DNA from: Allolobophora icterica | Taxonomy: Eukaryota > Annelida > Clitellata > Crassiclitellata > Lumbricidae | Direction of reading: 5' to 3' | DNA: 64,000 bases | Assembly (NCBI GenBank): GCA_963556255.1 | Contig: OY744610.1 | Location: 14,989,730-15,053,729, forward strand | Shown: one piece after another, positions 11,868 to 21,570 of the stretch | How the letters are laid out: every line of letters begins with the position of its first letter | Position numbering within the stretch: the stretch's first letter is position 1 | Program-made: the position numbers and the translations under genes | Notes under the pieces: model-generated | Database searches by the model: none | What the model saw: the letters and a program-made list of their open reading frames with translations, nothing else | What the model was told of the DNA's origin: nothing

Positions 11868-13229
11868 TATTCTTTATTAACCAATTGCTAATCGCACTTT
11901 GGTGTACAGACATCTAATAAACACATTTGAAAAGTACAAACATCTGAACAATAAATGTTTTTATGTATCAGGCTGTCGGTGGGGGGAATAATGCAGTCGT
12001 GGGCACTGGGACAGAGGTAGCTAGTGGTTGGGGTGGCATTCAAAGCGATGAATGGTGTATCTCTACTGGCCCTGAACTTCTGACCCTGACCCCGAGCACC
12101 TTAAACGATTTAAGGGGCACTGGAAGGATATTGATCGAAATAATTTTCAAACAGCTCACCACCGAGTCACCAGACGATTAAGTGAAGGCACTGTTCGCAT
12201 CAAACTGAGATGACATTCTTAACTTTGCTCAGGTAAACTTGGAAGTTAAGCAATCACAAGATGACTATCATGAATTTCTGGAATTCCTGCTCGAGGTGTT
12301 CGTCCCCAGTAGCTAGGCACTATGCATCGTAGAAGATGGATGGTCAAGGTTATATATATGCAATTAAGATCTGGCTCTTTCATGACCAGTGCCAGATGAC
12401 TGCTTCAGAGAGGAATTCGTGATCTGGCAACTTTTGCAGTTATCATCCACCCCAAGACTTAGATTACTGCCCCAATCAGAGTTGAAGCACCTCTGAGCAA
12501 CTTCTGACTCATTATTGAACTCCTAAAATACCCACATGAAGCCAATTCCACCACTACGAGGAAAGACTTTCTGAGGAGCTGGTCGTACTGGCTCTTTTTG
12601 AGTCCAGAGTGTCTGTGGAGATGAAGAGACTGACGTTAGCCACCATGGAAGATCCAGCCCCGGATCATCCACCAAAGTGACCAAGAGTGCACTGGGGGCC
12701 CTGGAGCAGTTCTACACGATAAACACAAAACGACTCTTGTCCATGCTTGGCCTTCCTCAGGCTTTCCTTGCATTGGACCCGTTTGAACGGGATGAAGAGG
12801 AATCATTCCAGTAGGGCAGTAGCCCATGCGTCTCATCAACGGGTTTCGCAGTCGTCAATGACAGGGCTGAGCAAGGCATGGCCTTCATTCAGGAAAAGAA
12901 TGAGGGTACGTCTCTAGACATTAGTTATTAGTTTTAACACAAATGTGCAGGTAGAAAGTAGACATTCAGTTAGATAAACAATAAAAATTTATTAGTGCTA
13001 CAATGGACGATTAATTATTATGTAGGCCTACTGTAGCATTGCAGCATTGTCCATTGTACAAAGTATCATTAATATCATAAACTTTACAGCTCGAGGGCCA
13101 CCCCTAAATATTATCCGATTTTAATGAAATTTTTTATAGAATTTTATTTCTACGAACCTAACAACTTGGGATGGTGAGAGGGAGAGAAATCAAAAAATAT
13201 TTTTTTACACTATGCTAAGAGACACCCTA
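11361..13229. mobile_element. hAT-type element, 1.87 kb, inserted in Mab-21 copy 2
   Basis: Terminal inverted repeats start TAGGGTGTCTCTTA and extend with similarity for ~150 bp at each end, for example ATCGGATAATATTTAGRGGTGG at 11460-11480 and inverted at 13100-13120. An exact 8-bp duplication GTGGACGT flanks it at 11353-11360 and 13230-13237. The TAGGG end fits the hAT YARNG consensus. The interior holds a LINE tail at 11838-11960 and unrecognised, ORF-poor sequence, so it is non-autonomous. Excising it with one duplication copy restores the Mab-21 reading frame (SVWTFQEFFARQ). Confidence 0.9.
11838..11960 (-). mobile_element. LINE 3' tail fragment with (TAAG)n
   Basis: A GTAAGTAAGTAAG array followed by TATTCTTTATTAACCAATTGC is the minus-strand 3' end of the LINE family seen at 32560-33605. 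It is nested inside the hAT element. Confidence 0.6.
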
Positions 13230-13286
13230 GTGGACGTTCCAAGAATTTTTTGCCCGACAAATCTACTCTGACAGGTTTTTGCTTTC

Positions 13287-13497
13287 CAGGCCCGGTTCGT
13301 CCATATGGGCAACTGGGCAGCCGCCCAGGGCCGCCGATGTTTAGGGGCCGCCAATTTTCCATTTTTCAAACAAATGTCAATAATTATTATTCGTAACAGA
13401 GGTGAATGACTAAAAAAGGTCATCAACTTTTTTTGTGCTTAGGGCCGCCGATTTTGGCGATTTGTCCAGGGCCGCCAAATGTCTTGAGCCGGGCCTG
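13287..13497. mobile_element. hAT-type MITE, 211 bp, inserted in Mab-21 copy 2
   Basis: Ends are CAGGCCCGGTTC and, inverted, CAGGCCCGGCTC. An exact 8-bp duplication TTGCTTTC lies at 13279-13286 and 13498-13505. The interior repeats GGGCCGCC words. It sits 49 bp after the larger hAT element in the same dead gene, and host similarity resumes briefly to its right. Confidence 0.9.
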
Positions 13498-13611
13498 TTG
13501 CTTTCTATAATTCTTTTACTTGATTATCCTGTGACGTTTCATTAACGTTCAGCGAAGAGGACAGAATTAAAGTCTTACTCTAAAATAAGAATTTTGGAGT
13601 GAAACTTTAAC

Positions 13612-14619
13612 TCAGGAGAGATGGAAACCTAGTTGGCTGAAGGCCCTACTGTGAAATACAAATAGAACCTGGTCGCTAAATAGAACTGATAGAAGTATGG
13701 TCGTCAAGCAGGTAGAGAACTGCGAGAAGCAACGTAAACATAAACGTGGTTCAAGAACTTGTTTTGAGTCAAGAGAAGAAACCACAGCGAATTTGCACGA
13801 ACCCTGGGAATTTCTCATCGTTCTGTTACGCCGTTGCCCACCCCCAGCCCTGGGTGCTAAGTCAGTCTGTTGAAATGGGGCGGGTACGCGTCTTCGCAAG
13901 TCCGTGGAAGGAAGAACCTCTAATCCAGTGGGGTGGTCCGACCCATGAGCATCAACAGGATCTGCTGGGATTCGACTCCAGCGGTTCCCAAGCTCTTTAT
14001 AATTCAATCTCGACTTTAACTGTAATCGTTCACTCCTTCTGAACGAGGGTGGAGGTGCACTGGCTCCCTGCTCAGATCTTACTCTGAGCGGATCCAAGTT
14101 ACTCCGAACATTTGACTCTACGTTTGGCACAACGAGTTGCAAGGACGTAGCTGCCATAGGCAAAGCAATCATCCGAGGCGAATGATCCGGGGTTCGACAA
14201 CGACTTGCGGAACCATGAGAAGAAGCCTCTTCAAGCCTTTCTAAGCGCTCTAGAAGTACAGTTTGATTATCTCTCATTTCTTCTATATTGCTAGATACAT
14301 TAACAGCTAGGTTCACCTGGCTACCTCTTAGATCAGCAACATTCTCTCTCACGTCATCTAAGTTGCTAACTAGGTCCATTTGAGTACCTCTAACATCTGC
14401 AACATTCTCTCTCACATCATCTAACTGACAGGTCAAGGTTGCATGCATGTTAGCTACACTACTAGCTATACTTTCTAGCATTTGGCCCAAGGCACAAGAA
14501 GGCCGAGACAGAGAAGAATACGGGCGGACAGCACGCTCCTGCCTATCATAGGACCAGCCTCTAAATCCAAAGATCGAAGAGAATTTAATGACATCTTTAA
14601 TTACAATTGAATAATCCAA
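13612..14619 (-). pseudogene. Possible gag-like remnant of a deleted LTR retrotransposon
   Basis: The minus-strand ORF (335 codons) contains a coiled-coil with two imperfect repeats (LDDVRENVADVRGTQ / LDDVRENVADLRGSQ, residues ~65-110), then an arginine-rich proline segment. The last ~75 codons run through what looks like non-coding LTR-type sequence: a purine/G-rich tract near 13835-13850, then minus-strand TAACAGAACGATGAG and AT-rich sequence to about 13520. My reading is a gag N-terminus joined by deletion to a 3' LTR. I find no second LTR, zinc knuckle or pol motif, so it could also be an unrelated coiled-coil ORF. Confidence 0.35.
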
Positions 14620-15074
14620 CGGTTAATGACAATACAATGAAATGAACCACAATGCGAAATCTACAGAACTACACTAACAACTCTAAACCTTACACATAGT
14701 AACTACTTAGGCACAAACAAGCAATCATAATCATAATTATAATTTATATTAGAAAATGGTTATTTACCCCAAATTTCAAAGCGGGACAACAGAGTACGCA
14801 TAAATCCAGCACAGAATATTTCCATAGACGTAGCAACGAATGCTTTTGGCCTAACAGAATATGCGACAACTTAACTCAAACTTCGTGCCTTATCAAACTG
14901 CATAGTTTCGCACAATAACGCTCATAACGAATCAACTTATACGGCGCACGAATAATACAGCATCAATAATCCTGTTCCACGCACAGAACACAATCGCCAA
15001 AGCGGAGGCTTAATTCGAACTAGCACTGGTTTCTCTGTGATTCTTTGATTTGGATTAGGCCAGTTTTGTTATCA
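14620..15074. other. No gene seen
   Basis: AT-rich sequence upstream (minus strand) of the coiled-coil ORF. I looked for a matching 5' LTR and found none. Confidence 0.4.
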
Positions 15075-15835
15075 AGACCTTAAACCTCAAGACCAAAACC
15101 AAGAACAAGATTTTGAACATCGAGACCAAGACCAAGACTTTGAACCTCGAGACCAAGACCAAGACTTTGAACCTCGAGACCAAGACCGAGACCATGACCC
15201 CAAAAAATCACATTCAGCCCGATTTCTTTTCCTTACTATTTTAATAAGAACGTGAGTCTTTCATTTTATTCAGGCAAATTAACTTTAGCCTAAATGCAGA
15301 CTGCAGAGAATTCCGAATTCGCATTTACAAAAATCCTCCATGCAAAATGTTATTCCAAATGCATTTTGTATTTTATAAAAACCAATTCGCTCAGAATTTT
15401 CTGACCTTGTGGGGCTCATATAATTCCGCCATGTGAAAAATTGCTTTCCATAGATTCTGAAGTCGCTGGCACACACAGTAGCTTTTCAAGCACTGGATGT
15501 GAATATACAAATTGTGAGCCTTATTGAAATTCTCCAATGGCTTCAGAAAGTCTCTGCAGGGTTTAAAGACACAGCATAACTTAGTTGCTGCTATCGATGG
15601 GTTTTCGTGACCAAGACTTGCATCCATCCGTAGGTATTTGTCGTAGGCTATGATGCAAACAGGCTTGATACATTTTTTAATTCTTGAGTTTTGTTAAATG
15701 ACTGTTCATATTCACAGCCGGTCTTGGTCTTAGTCTTGCGAGACCAAGACCAAGACTTTGAACCTCAAGACCAACACCAAGACTTTTAGTCTCAAGACCA
15801 AGACCAAGACTTTTAGTCTCAAGACAAAGACCGAG
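15075..15835. repeat. GACCAAGACCAAGAC simple-repeat blocks
   Basis: Two blocks (15075-15205 and 15700-15835) are built from the unit GACCAAGACCAAGACTTTGA with CCTCGA/CCTCAA linkers. At 15718-15755 the unit meets its own reverse complement (GGTCTTGGTCTTAGTCTTGC then GAGACCAAGACC), forming a palindrome. About 500 bp without recognisable content lies between the blocks. The right block runs directly into the 280 bp repeat. Confidence 0.7.
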
Positions 15836-16120
15836 TAGGTGGGATACGGGGTTTTGGGGCACCCCGTTATTCCGTCAAAATACCGGTGGTTGGTCTCCAC
15901 CCCCACAATTTTTTTGTCCCCACCACTCCGTTATCTCACCGAATTAAGAGGATGCCGGTCTACACCGTCTAGGCCTCCAGAGAGTCCGTAGATCCCACGG
16001 GTGTACGAATTGCACCACCAAGAACCTGCAAGCCGAGCCGCTTTTGAATTCAGTCAAAAAAACAAAAAAATGTGCCTTAACACATCAAGCCGCAAAAGTG
16101 TCGTTTGATGCCGGCCGAGT
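15836..16120 (+). repeat. Interspersed repeat, ~280 bp, copy B
   Basis: Near-identical to 2565-2846, with a few substitutions and small indels. The similar simple-repeat context on the left of both copies suggests the GACCAAGACC blocks belong to the same element. Confidence 0.8.
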
Positions 16121-16526
16121 CCATAAATGAAAATATTCATTCATGCTGACTCATTCGCGTGTGTGCCAGTAAAAATTATAGCCCACTAATCGTACGGCGA
16201 TGGTGCGCTAGAAATAACAGACTCACTACTCCAACCACTTTGGATGAAAACTTTTACGTTGAGGTTCGCGGACAAGTCCCAGCGCTGGTTAGTTTCTTGA
16301 TTAGTTCCGCCACCATGTCGTCTTTGCCATAGAAGTTGTTATTTACAATTCACACATTTACAATTTACACTTTCGGTTCTAGATGTTTGTTAGAACTATT
16401 ATGTTAGCATAACGATTCTTAAGGCTAAGGTATACTTGAGATAAAGGGTAAACTAAAGTTAACGATTAAGTTTAAACAAGATTAGTAGGCCCCTATATGT
16501 GAGCACTGTTATGGTTGCATTAAAGG
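16121..16526. other. No gene seen
   Basis: Unique-looking sequence; nothing supportable. Confidence 0.4.
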
Positions 16527-16686
16527 CAGGCTGTAATCTAGTCCCCCTCTTGTGGGGGAAACAAGTTTCCTGGGGGGATTTTCCACCCCAAAAGGTGTCT
16601 ACATTACAATATTGCTGGCCTTTGGGGGGAACATCAATCCTAGGGGGGGAATTTACCACCCCCAAAGACGTCTAGATTACACACTG
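16527..16686. mobile_element. MITE, 160 bp, CAGKSTGTAATCTAG ends
   Basis: Left end CAGGCTGTAATCTAG and inverted right end CAGTGTGTAATCTAG form terminal repeats. CATTAAAGG (9 bp; the first base can be shared) is duplicated at 16518-16526 and 16687-16695. The interior has G-runs paired with C-runs, giving internal hairpins. Duplication length is 8-10 bp depending on where the ends are placed, so hAT is likely but Merlin- or MULE-like is possible. Confidence 0.75.
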
Positions 16687-16695
16687 CATTAAAGG

Positions 16696-17886
16696 AAGCA
16701 AACAGCTAACAGTCGGTTAGGAATCTTACCAAAAGGACAAGAGACAAACCGATAAAGACAATTCGGGCAAACAGATGTCCCCACGGTTTGTCTGGTTCCA
16801 TTCTCCATAATACACAACACTTAAGGGAAATCCAAGATAAGTAGTATTACTTTTTAGTCATAAATAAGATATCGTATGGCGGCTGCCAGGGGCCGTTGAC
16901 GTCGATCGTACCCAATACAGCATAGATAAAACTATTAGTGATTGAACGAAAGAGAGGAATATAATTATATAACGCTGTAAAAGACGATATAAAGGTGTCG
17001 AAAAAGGCATTAGATATTATTAGTAGTATTCTGTTCTATCGAACTACTGTGCCCGCCAGGGCCATTGCCGTCAATCCTACCCTTGTATACCCTTGCATAG
17101 TATACCCTTGCATAACTGATAAGTGCACAATTCTCTTATGTGCATAGAAGCTGGCCGGTCCCGTTATAAAATAGGGTATTTCAATAGAAGACAACTCCGG
17201 GTATTTGCATAATTCGGTAATTTGAATATCCACTGTTACAGAACCGTTATGCATTGCTCCGTGTACATCAACGCCGTTTAGCCTAATTGCATAGGCAGAT
17301 TAGAACATTCTGACCATCTAGCCAGTTCGCCGATGGACAGAAAGTGACTCCAACTGTCCAGTGACCTGTCTAAGTTGCACTGTGGGAAGCATCAGCAGGC
17401 AACGTAACATTGTTACCGTTCTACAGTCCGGAGTTTGCAAACCGTATCATAAACATTGCGTGGTCTTGGTACGGCTGATTTCAAGGTCACTAGTGGGTGG
17501 ATAGGAAGATGGAAAGCTCGCGACGCAATTCATTTCAAAAGGCAGCATGGCGAGAAGCAAAATGCTCGCGATTTTGTAGCTGAACAATGGGTAACGGAGG
17601 TCCTGCCAGGGATTCTGAAACACTAGAGCCCGACAGAAATTTTAAACGCAGCTGAGACTGTTAGTTGGTTCTAGATTAAACATGAGGGGGTAAATCATTA
17701 TAAGTAATGTTATTATTCGGTGTTTAATAAGCCATCGTATGACTGCTAGGGTCTTTAACCGCGACGTTACTTTTATGGATTATTTATTAACACTACAAGC
17801 GACTGAAAGTAAAATAGGCATATATAACACTTGAAAAAAAACAATATAAAGGTGCCTTAACGTAGCATCAAATATTAATAGTAATT
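16696..17886. other. No gene seen; contains degenerate dispersed repeats
   Basis: Two diverged repeats of about 150-200 bp can be seen: 16840-17060 and 17690-17890 share TAAATAAG/TAATAAG, CATCGTATG-GCTG-CAGGG and GATATAAAGGTG words. A third GCCAGGGCC-type word lies at 17050. This suggests a decayed multi-copy element. No coding sequence is supportable. Confidence 0.35.
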
Positions 17887-18330
17887 TCACGTGGTTAACG
17901 CCATCTTGTGGCTGTCAGAGCTGCAAACGTCGGATTCGTTATCGAATTCAGGCGCAGTTACTAAAGAAAAAGGGAATAGGCCTAGTCGAGGTGGGACATG
18001 ACCCATGTAGATCAGTGCAAGTTCCAAGAGCTCTAGATAATCATCACGAGACTGGCTCTCTTTCTGCAAACATTCCACTGCAAATTCAACAGCATCTTGC
18101 ATCATTTCTTTGTTATTGTTAAACACTGCAGCAATTTCATCATCTGACAAATCATCAGCAATCATGTCATGGACGATCGAAGGCCATGCATTATGAAATC
18201 GTTTAAACATAGGTATTTCAGGTCAAACAAATGGTTCAGCCAGAGCCTTGAAAACATCTCCAAGGACAACTTCAAAAATGTGATTAATTTGAAATGGATT
18301 ATGAATACAGTGGGATAATGTGAGTAAGTA
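17887..18330 (-). pseudogene. Fragment of a transposon-associated protein of unknown function
   Basis: The minus-strand ORF 18210-17887 (107 codons) contains FHNAWPSI, DDEIAAVFNN, then DAVEFAVECLQ and DDYLELLELALIYMGHVPPR. The in-frame upstream sequence to about 18330 adds ALAEPFV before a stop. From memory, the 'DDY-ELLEL--I-LG--P-R' pattern occurs in a repeated, multi-copy invertebrate protein family linked to DNA transposons. Here the ORF ends soon after that motif, so it is a fragment. Assignment is tentative. Confidence 0.4.
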
Positions 18331-18978
18331 AGTAAATAAATAATTAAGCTTTAGAAAATCCTTAAATGTACAGACTAAAAAGTCCAGAAAATTGTTTAAA
18401 AAAATTACAATTATTTATTTACTCCTCAACTCCACTTGATTCTAATTTATATATTTATTATTTAATCATTTATTTATAAAATAAATCATCAGAGACTAAG
18501 GTATCCAACTATCCATGGTACATCGCACTCATCACATATTACAGTAATGAAATAATAGGTTCTAGAAGTGTTTAACTTTCAGCCAGCTCCTAAAAATTAG
18601 GAAAGTTGATTTTTATGGCTTAAATGATGATTAATGTCATATGCAAAATTTAAGTTGTCATGTGGCACACCTAAATAATGGAATATTTTTAAAAGATTTT
18701 GCACATGAGTTCCTACTACCAATACGAACAGAACTAGGGGGTGTCCTGGGCATTATTAAAAAAATACTTTTTTCACTACCACCCTACAAGCCATGCTTGT
18801 GAAAGAAAATCCATAAGCCTACCGTTGTAAATCTGTTGCTGGCTTATTCTGCCCTGTTAAATATTAATGCCCAAGAGACAGACTGCGATAGATTGGTTTG
18901 TAGGGTAGGGGCGGATTTCGATTGGTTGGGGTTCTGACGGCAGAACGAGAAACTCATATGCATAAAAATTCAAGATAT
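18331..18978. other. No gene seen
   Basis: AT-rich, no supportable feature. Confidence 0.4.
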
Positions 18979-18980
18979 TA

Positions 18981-19062
<82 letters not shown>

Positions 19063-19083
19063 GTAATAATAATAATAATAATA
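18979..19083 (+). repeat. (TAA)n microsatellite, left of RLE LINE
   Basis: About 35 uninterrupted TAA units with one TAG. It adjoins the 5'-truncated end of the LINE at 19086. Confidence 0.95.
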
Positions 19084-19085
19084 AT

Positions 19086-20126
19086 GGATTGTCGAAAATT
19101 TTGAACGTGGAACTGTCGGACGAGAATTGGCTTCAGGCATCCCTTCCGGTGAAGGATGGTGGCCTTGGGATACGCTGTGCTGCTACGCTGGCACTTTCTG
19201 CCTTCTTGGCTTCTGCTGCGAGCACAAGCGAACTCCAAGCACACATGCTGCCACCAGAACTAGCTGATGCCTCAGACGATCTTGTAACCACAGCACTGAA
19301 AGCATGGACAACACTCACGGGTGCGGAACCACCAACCGGATCAACAGCTCATCGTCAAAGAGAATGGGACAGCCGCTGGATTAATAAGGCGTGGACAGCT
19401 TTGCACGAGTCTGCGAACAATGCACTGGACCGGGCTCGTCTCTTAGCTTCTGGGGCACCACACGCGGGAGACTGGTTGCTAGCTCCTCCGGTTAGTGCAT
19501 TGGGCCTCCGCTTGTCTGATGAAGTGATACGGATCGCGGTTGGAATAAGACTTGGAACGACTCTGTGCGAACCACATGTGTGTCAATGTGGCGAGAGAGT
19601 TGACGCCAGAGGACTCCATGGTCTTGTCTGCAGAAAAAACGCTGGCAGACATCAACGGCACAACATGCTCAACGATGTCATATGGAGATCGTTTGGTAGA
19701 GCGAACATCCCTTCTCAGAAGGAACCGTTGGGCCTCACCAGAGAGGACGGCAAGCGACCTGAAGGCGTGACGCTTATCCCGTGGCCATGCGGAAGGTGCC
19801 TCACTTGGGATGTGACCGTTTCGAACACATATGCAGCGTCACATCTGGCTGTAACATCAACCGGAGCAGGTGAGGCCGCAAACCGGGCAGCCGCCGCCAA
19901 AAGATCCAAATACGACACAATCACCCGAACGCATGCTTTTGCAGCGGTTGCAGTGGAGACGAGTGGTGCATGGAGTTCGGAAGGATTGGATTTTGTGTTG
20001 GAACTGGGACATAGGCTGACGGATTCAACTCAGGACACGCTTGAGACAAGCTACCTGTTTCAGAGACTGTCGATAGCTGTCCAACGCGGGAACGCCATCT
20101 GCTTCTCATCGACCTTTTCACGATAA
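19086..20126 (+). CDS. RLE-type non-LTR retrotransposon, C-terminal RT thumb plus endonuclease (5'-truncated)
   Basis: Open frame entering from the TAA microsatellite and ending at TAA 20124-20126. It begins with a reverse-transcriptase thumb-like region (NWLQASLPVKDGGLGIR). A cysteine/histidine motif follows at about residues 163-180 (CQCGERVDARGLHGLVC, C-x-C-x9-H-x3-C). Then comes an endonuclease-like core: KRPEGVTLIPW and LTWDVTV about 12 residues later, and finally FQRLSIAVQRGNA. This layout (zinc motif, then RPD ... D) is that of the restriction-like endonuclease of R2/R4/Hero-group LINEs. The usual RPD aspartate reads Glu here. The polymerase core is absent through 5' truncation. No stops or frameshifts in 345 codons suggest recent insertion. 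Confidence 0.65.
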   Translation, partial: GLSKILNVELSDENWLQASLPVKDGGLGIRCAATLALSAFLASAASTSELQAHMLPPELADASDDLVTTALKAWTTLTGAEPPTGSTAHRQREWDSRWINKAWTALHESANNALDRARLLASGAPHAGDWLLAPPVSALGLRLSDEVIRIAVGIRLGTTLCEPHVCQCGERVDARGLHGLVCRKNAGRHQRHNMLNDVIWRSFGRANIPSQKEPLGLTREDGKRPEGVTLIPWPCGRCLTWDVTVSNTYAASHLAVTSTGAGEAANRAAAAKRSKYDTITRTHAFAAVAVETSGAWSSEGLDFVLELGHRLTDSTQDTLETSYLFQRLSIAVQRGNAICFSSTFSR

Positions 20127-20223
20127 ATTGTTCACTGAGTGACGCTGAGATGGCGCTTCAGATTATTTAATCATTATTGTTAAATATAACAATAATAATA
20201 ATAATAATAATAAATAATAATAA

Positions 20224-20266
<43 letters not shown>

Positions 20267-20292
20267 CAATAATAATAATCAAAATAATAATG
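20127..20292 (+). repeat. LINE 3' UTR and (AAT)n tract
   Basis: A ~55 bp UTR is followed from about 20186 by (AAT)n with AAAT and AAAC interruptions. With the left TAA array this means the LINE copy is embedded in TAA repeats on both sides. Confidence 0.85.
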
Positions 20293-20502
20293 ATAATTAC
20301 AATATAATATAATATCTTCGTTGATTAAATCAAACTGAAAAGAACGCAAAAAGATAACATGATATAGTAGTAACACTGTAACAGACGACGACAAGTTTTA
20401 CAGGAGTCGAATTTAACTGTACGGCAGCCATACAAGGCGCCCATCTGTACTACTGCTCATATTACAATCGCCACCTAGGGAACGAAGGCTGAGTTAACCT
20501 TG
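20293..20502. other. No gene seen
   Basis: Short unique-looking spacer; possibly the body of the tRNA-headed SINE on its right. Confidence 0.3.
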
Positions 20503-20592
20503 TGGGGCTATCGGGTATCGAACCTGCGTCCTTCTGATCTTCTCGCCAGTGTGTTACCATTCAACTATCTTCCCTCCCCAGCTCTTTTTATA
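20503..20592 (-). repeat. tRNA-like SINE head
   Basis: On the minus strand, GATAGTTGAATGGTAACAC resembles a tRNA A box region and GCAGGTTCGATACCC is a good B box about 35 bp later. The clover-leaf is imperfect, so a tRNA-derived SINE is more likely than a tRNA gene. Confidence 0.5.
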
Positions 20593-21030
20593 TTAGGCGC
20601 TGCGTCGTAACCGGATTGGACTTTCCTGCATGGAGGCTGAGAGGTTTTCAAAGTCAATCTCCGCCGACAGTGATATAGATTTCGTCCAGAATCAGAGAAA
20701 GGGAAATAATCGAGAGTTTCTTTCATCCAGCAATGCACTGTTTGAAAAACTATACACGCTTGACATCGCACAACAAAATCGAAGTAGAAACTTAAGTATA
20801 TATGTGACGAACGTCAATTTATATAATAATTATGTGTTTCAACGAATGGTTAGCGCAACATAAATGCGGCCACGCACACCGAGTAATTTACATATTATCG
20901 CATCTCGTTAATTCTATTAATAGAGCACCAATCCTGAACTAGCGCGGTAGATTTCTGTGTGCGCCTGACAGAATGGAGGTTTCTCATTGGTCAGAAATGC
21001 CCGGGAATATTTGGCGCCAAGTGAACTGTC

Positions 21031-21037
21031 TATAAAA
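21031..21037 (+). promoter_or_regulatory. LTR TATA box
   Basis: TATAAAA in the 5' LTR, repeated at 27171-27177 in the 3' LTR. It would place transcription start near 21060. Confidence 0.55.
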
Positions 21038-21537
21038 CAGCGAGGCCTGGCCTGCTACGCGCCTTTTCTGTGTGGATGCCGTCGCAGTGGGACGTGCGGC
21101 CTTTTCTGTGTTGTTTTCGTCGCTGTTGGACGTGTTGGTGCAGTTTGATCTTTCGACGTGTTGATCGATGTCTGAAAAGATCTTTCGACGGATCGAAGTC
21201 GTATGATCGACTGGAAATACTTGTGAATCAGTGTTTTCTTACGGTTAGAGGTTGAGTATCGATTCCAGTTGTTTTAATTGTATTTTTGGTATCGATCGGT
21301 AGTTTGTGTCGTCAAATGCGAGCATGTGTAAAGTGTGATTATTGAATTGTCGAATCAACGATAAGTAAGCTAATTTGTGATTTCTCCGAAAAAGAGAAAC
21401 AGAAATAGACTACGTATGTTCGCCACTGTATCAGTTTGACATTTATCACACTAGCGTGTAGATTTTAATTCTTTATTCGCAGATTAGAGAACATTGACAA
21501 TTAACCGTAATAACTGATTTTAATTCATTAAAATTAC

Positions 21538-21543
21538 AATAAA
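21538..21543 (+). promoter_or_regulatory. LTR polyadenylation signal
   Basis: AATAAA about 500 bp after the TATA box, at a position suiting the end of the R region. The gag ATG follows 28 bp later, hence in U5. Confidence 0.45.
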
Positions 21544-21570
21544 TATAAGTCATTGTGAAACATAATTAAA

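Larger units (their letters stand above)
8403..13520 (+). pseudogene. Mab-21/cGAS-like pseudogene (copy 2)
   Basis: Coding similarity to the 52000-54819 gene starts at ATG 8403, just after a splice-acceptor-like tract ending CTTATTCAG (8399), and is open to a TAA at 9168-9170. It keeps the nucleotidyltransferase signature CGSSVEFYIEP ... CIDDVDV, a third acidic site in SYDVV before LWCPQWP, and QWRLSFSGAE. Beyond 9170 the homology continues with further stops, then a deletion near 9200 that removes about eight residues. It resumes at 11038-11360, 13238-13286 and 13506 onward. Interruptions are LINE and microsatellite sequence (9847-11035, with coding also lost), a 1.9 kb hAT element (11361-13229) and a 211 bp MITE (13287-13497). 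The C-terminal end is missing. Clearly dead. Confidence 0.85.

Noticed and set aside
11960..12840. Transposase gene within the 1.9 kb hAT element
   Set aside because: ORFs are short (67-72 codons) and show no hAT dimerisation or DDE motif.
20503..20592. Functional tRNA gene
   Set aside because: Boxes A and B are present, but stems mismatch and the anticodon loop is not clean; SINE head is more likely. Same for 38530-38600, 46440-46520 and 58425-58480.
21070..21255. 61-codon ORF in the 5' LTR, repeated at 27210-27395
   Set aside because: It lies between TATA box and polyadenylation signal in R-like sequence; duplication is explained by the LTR pair and no motif is seen.
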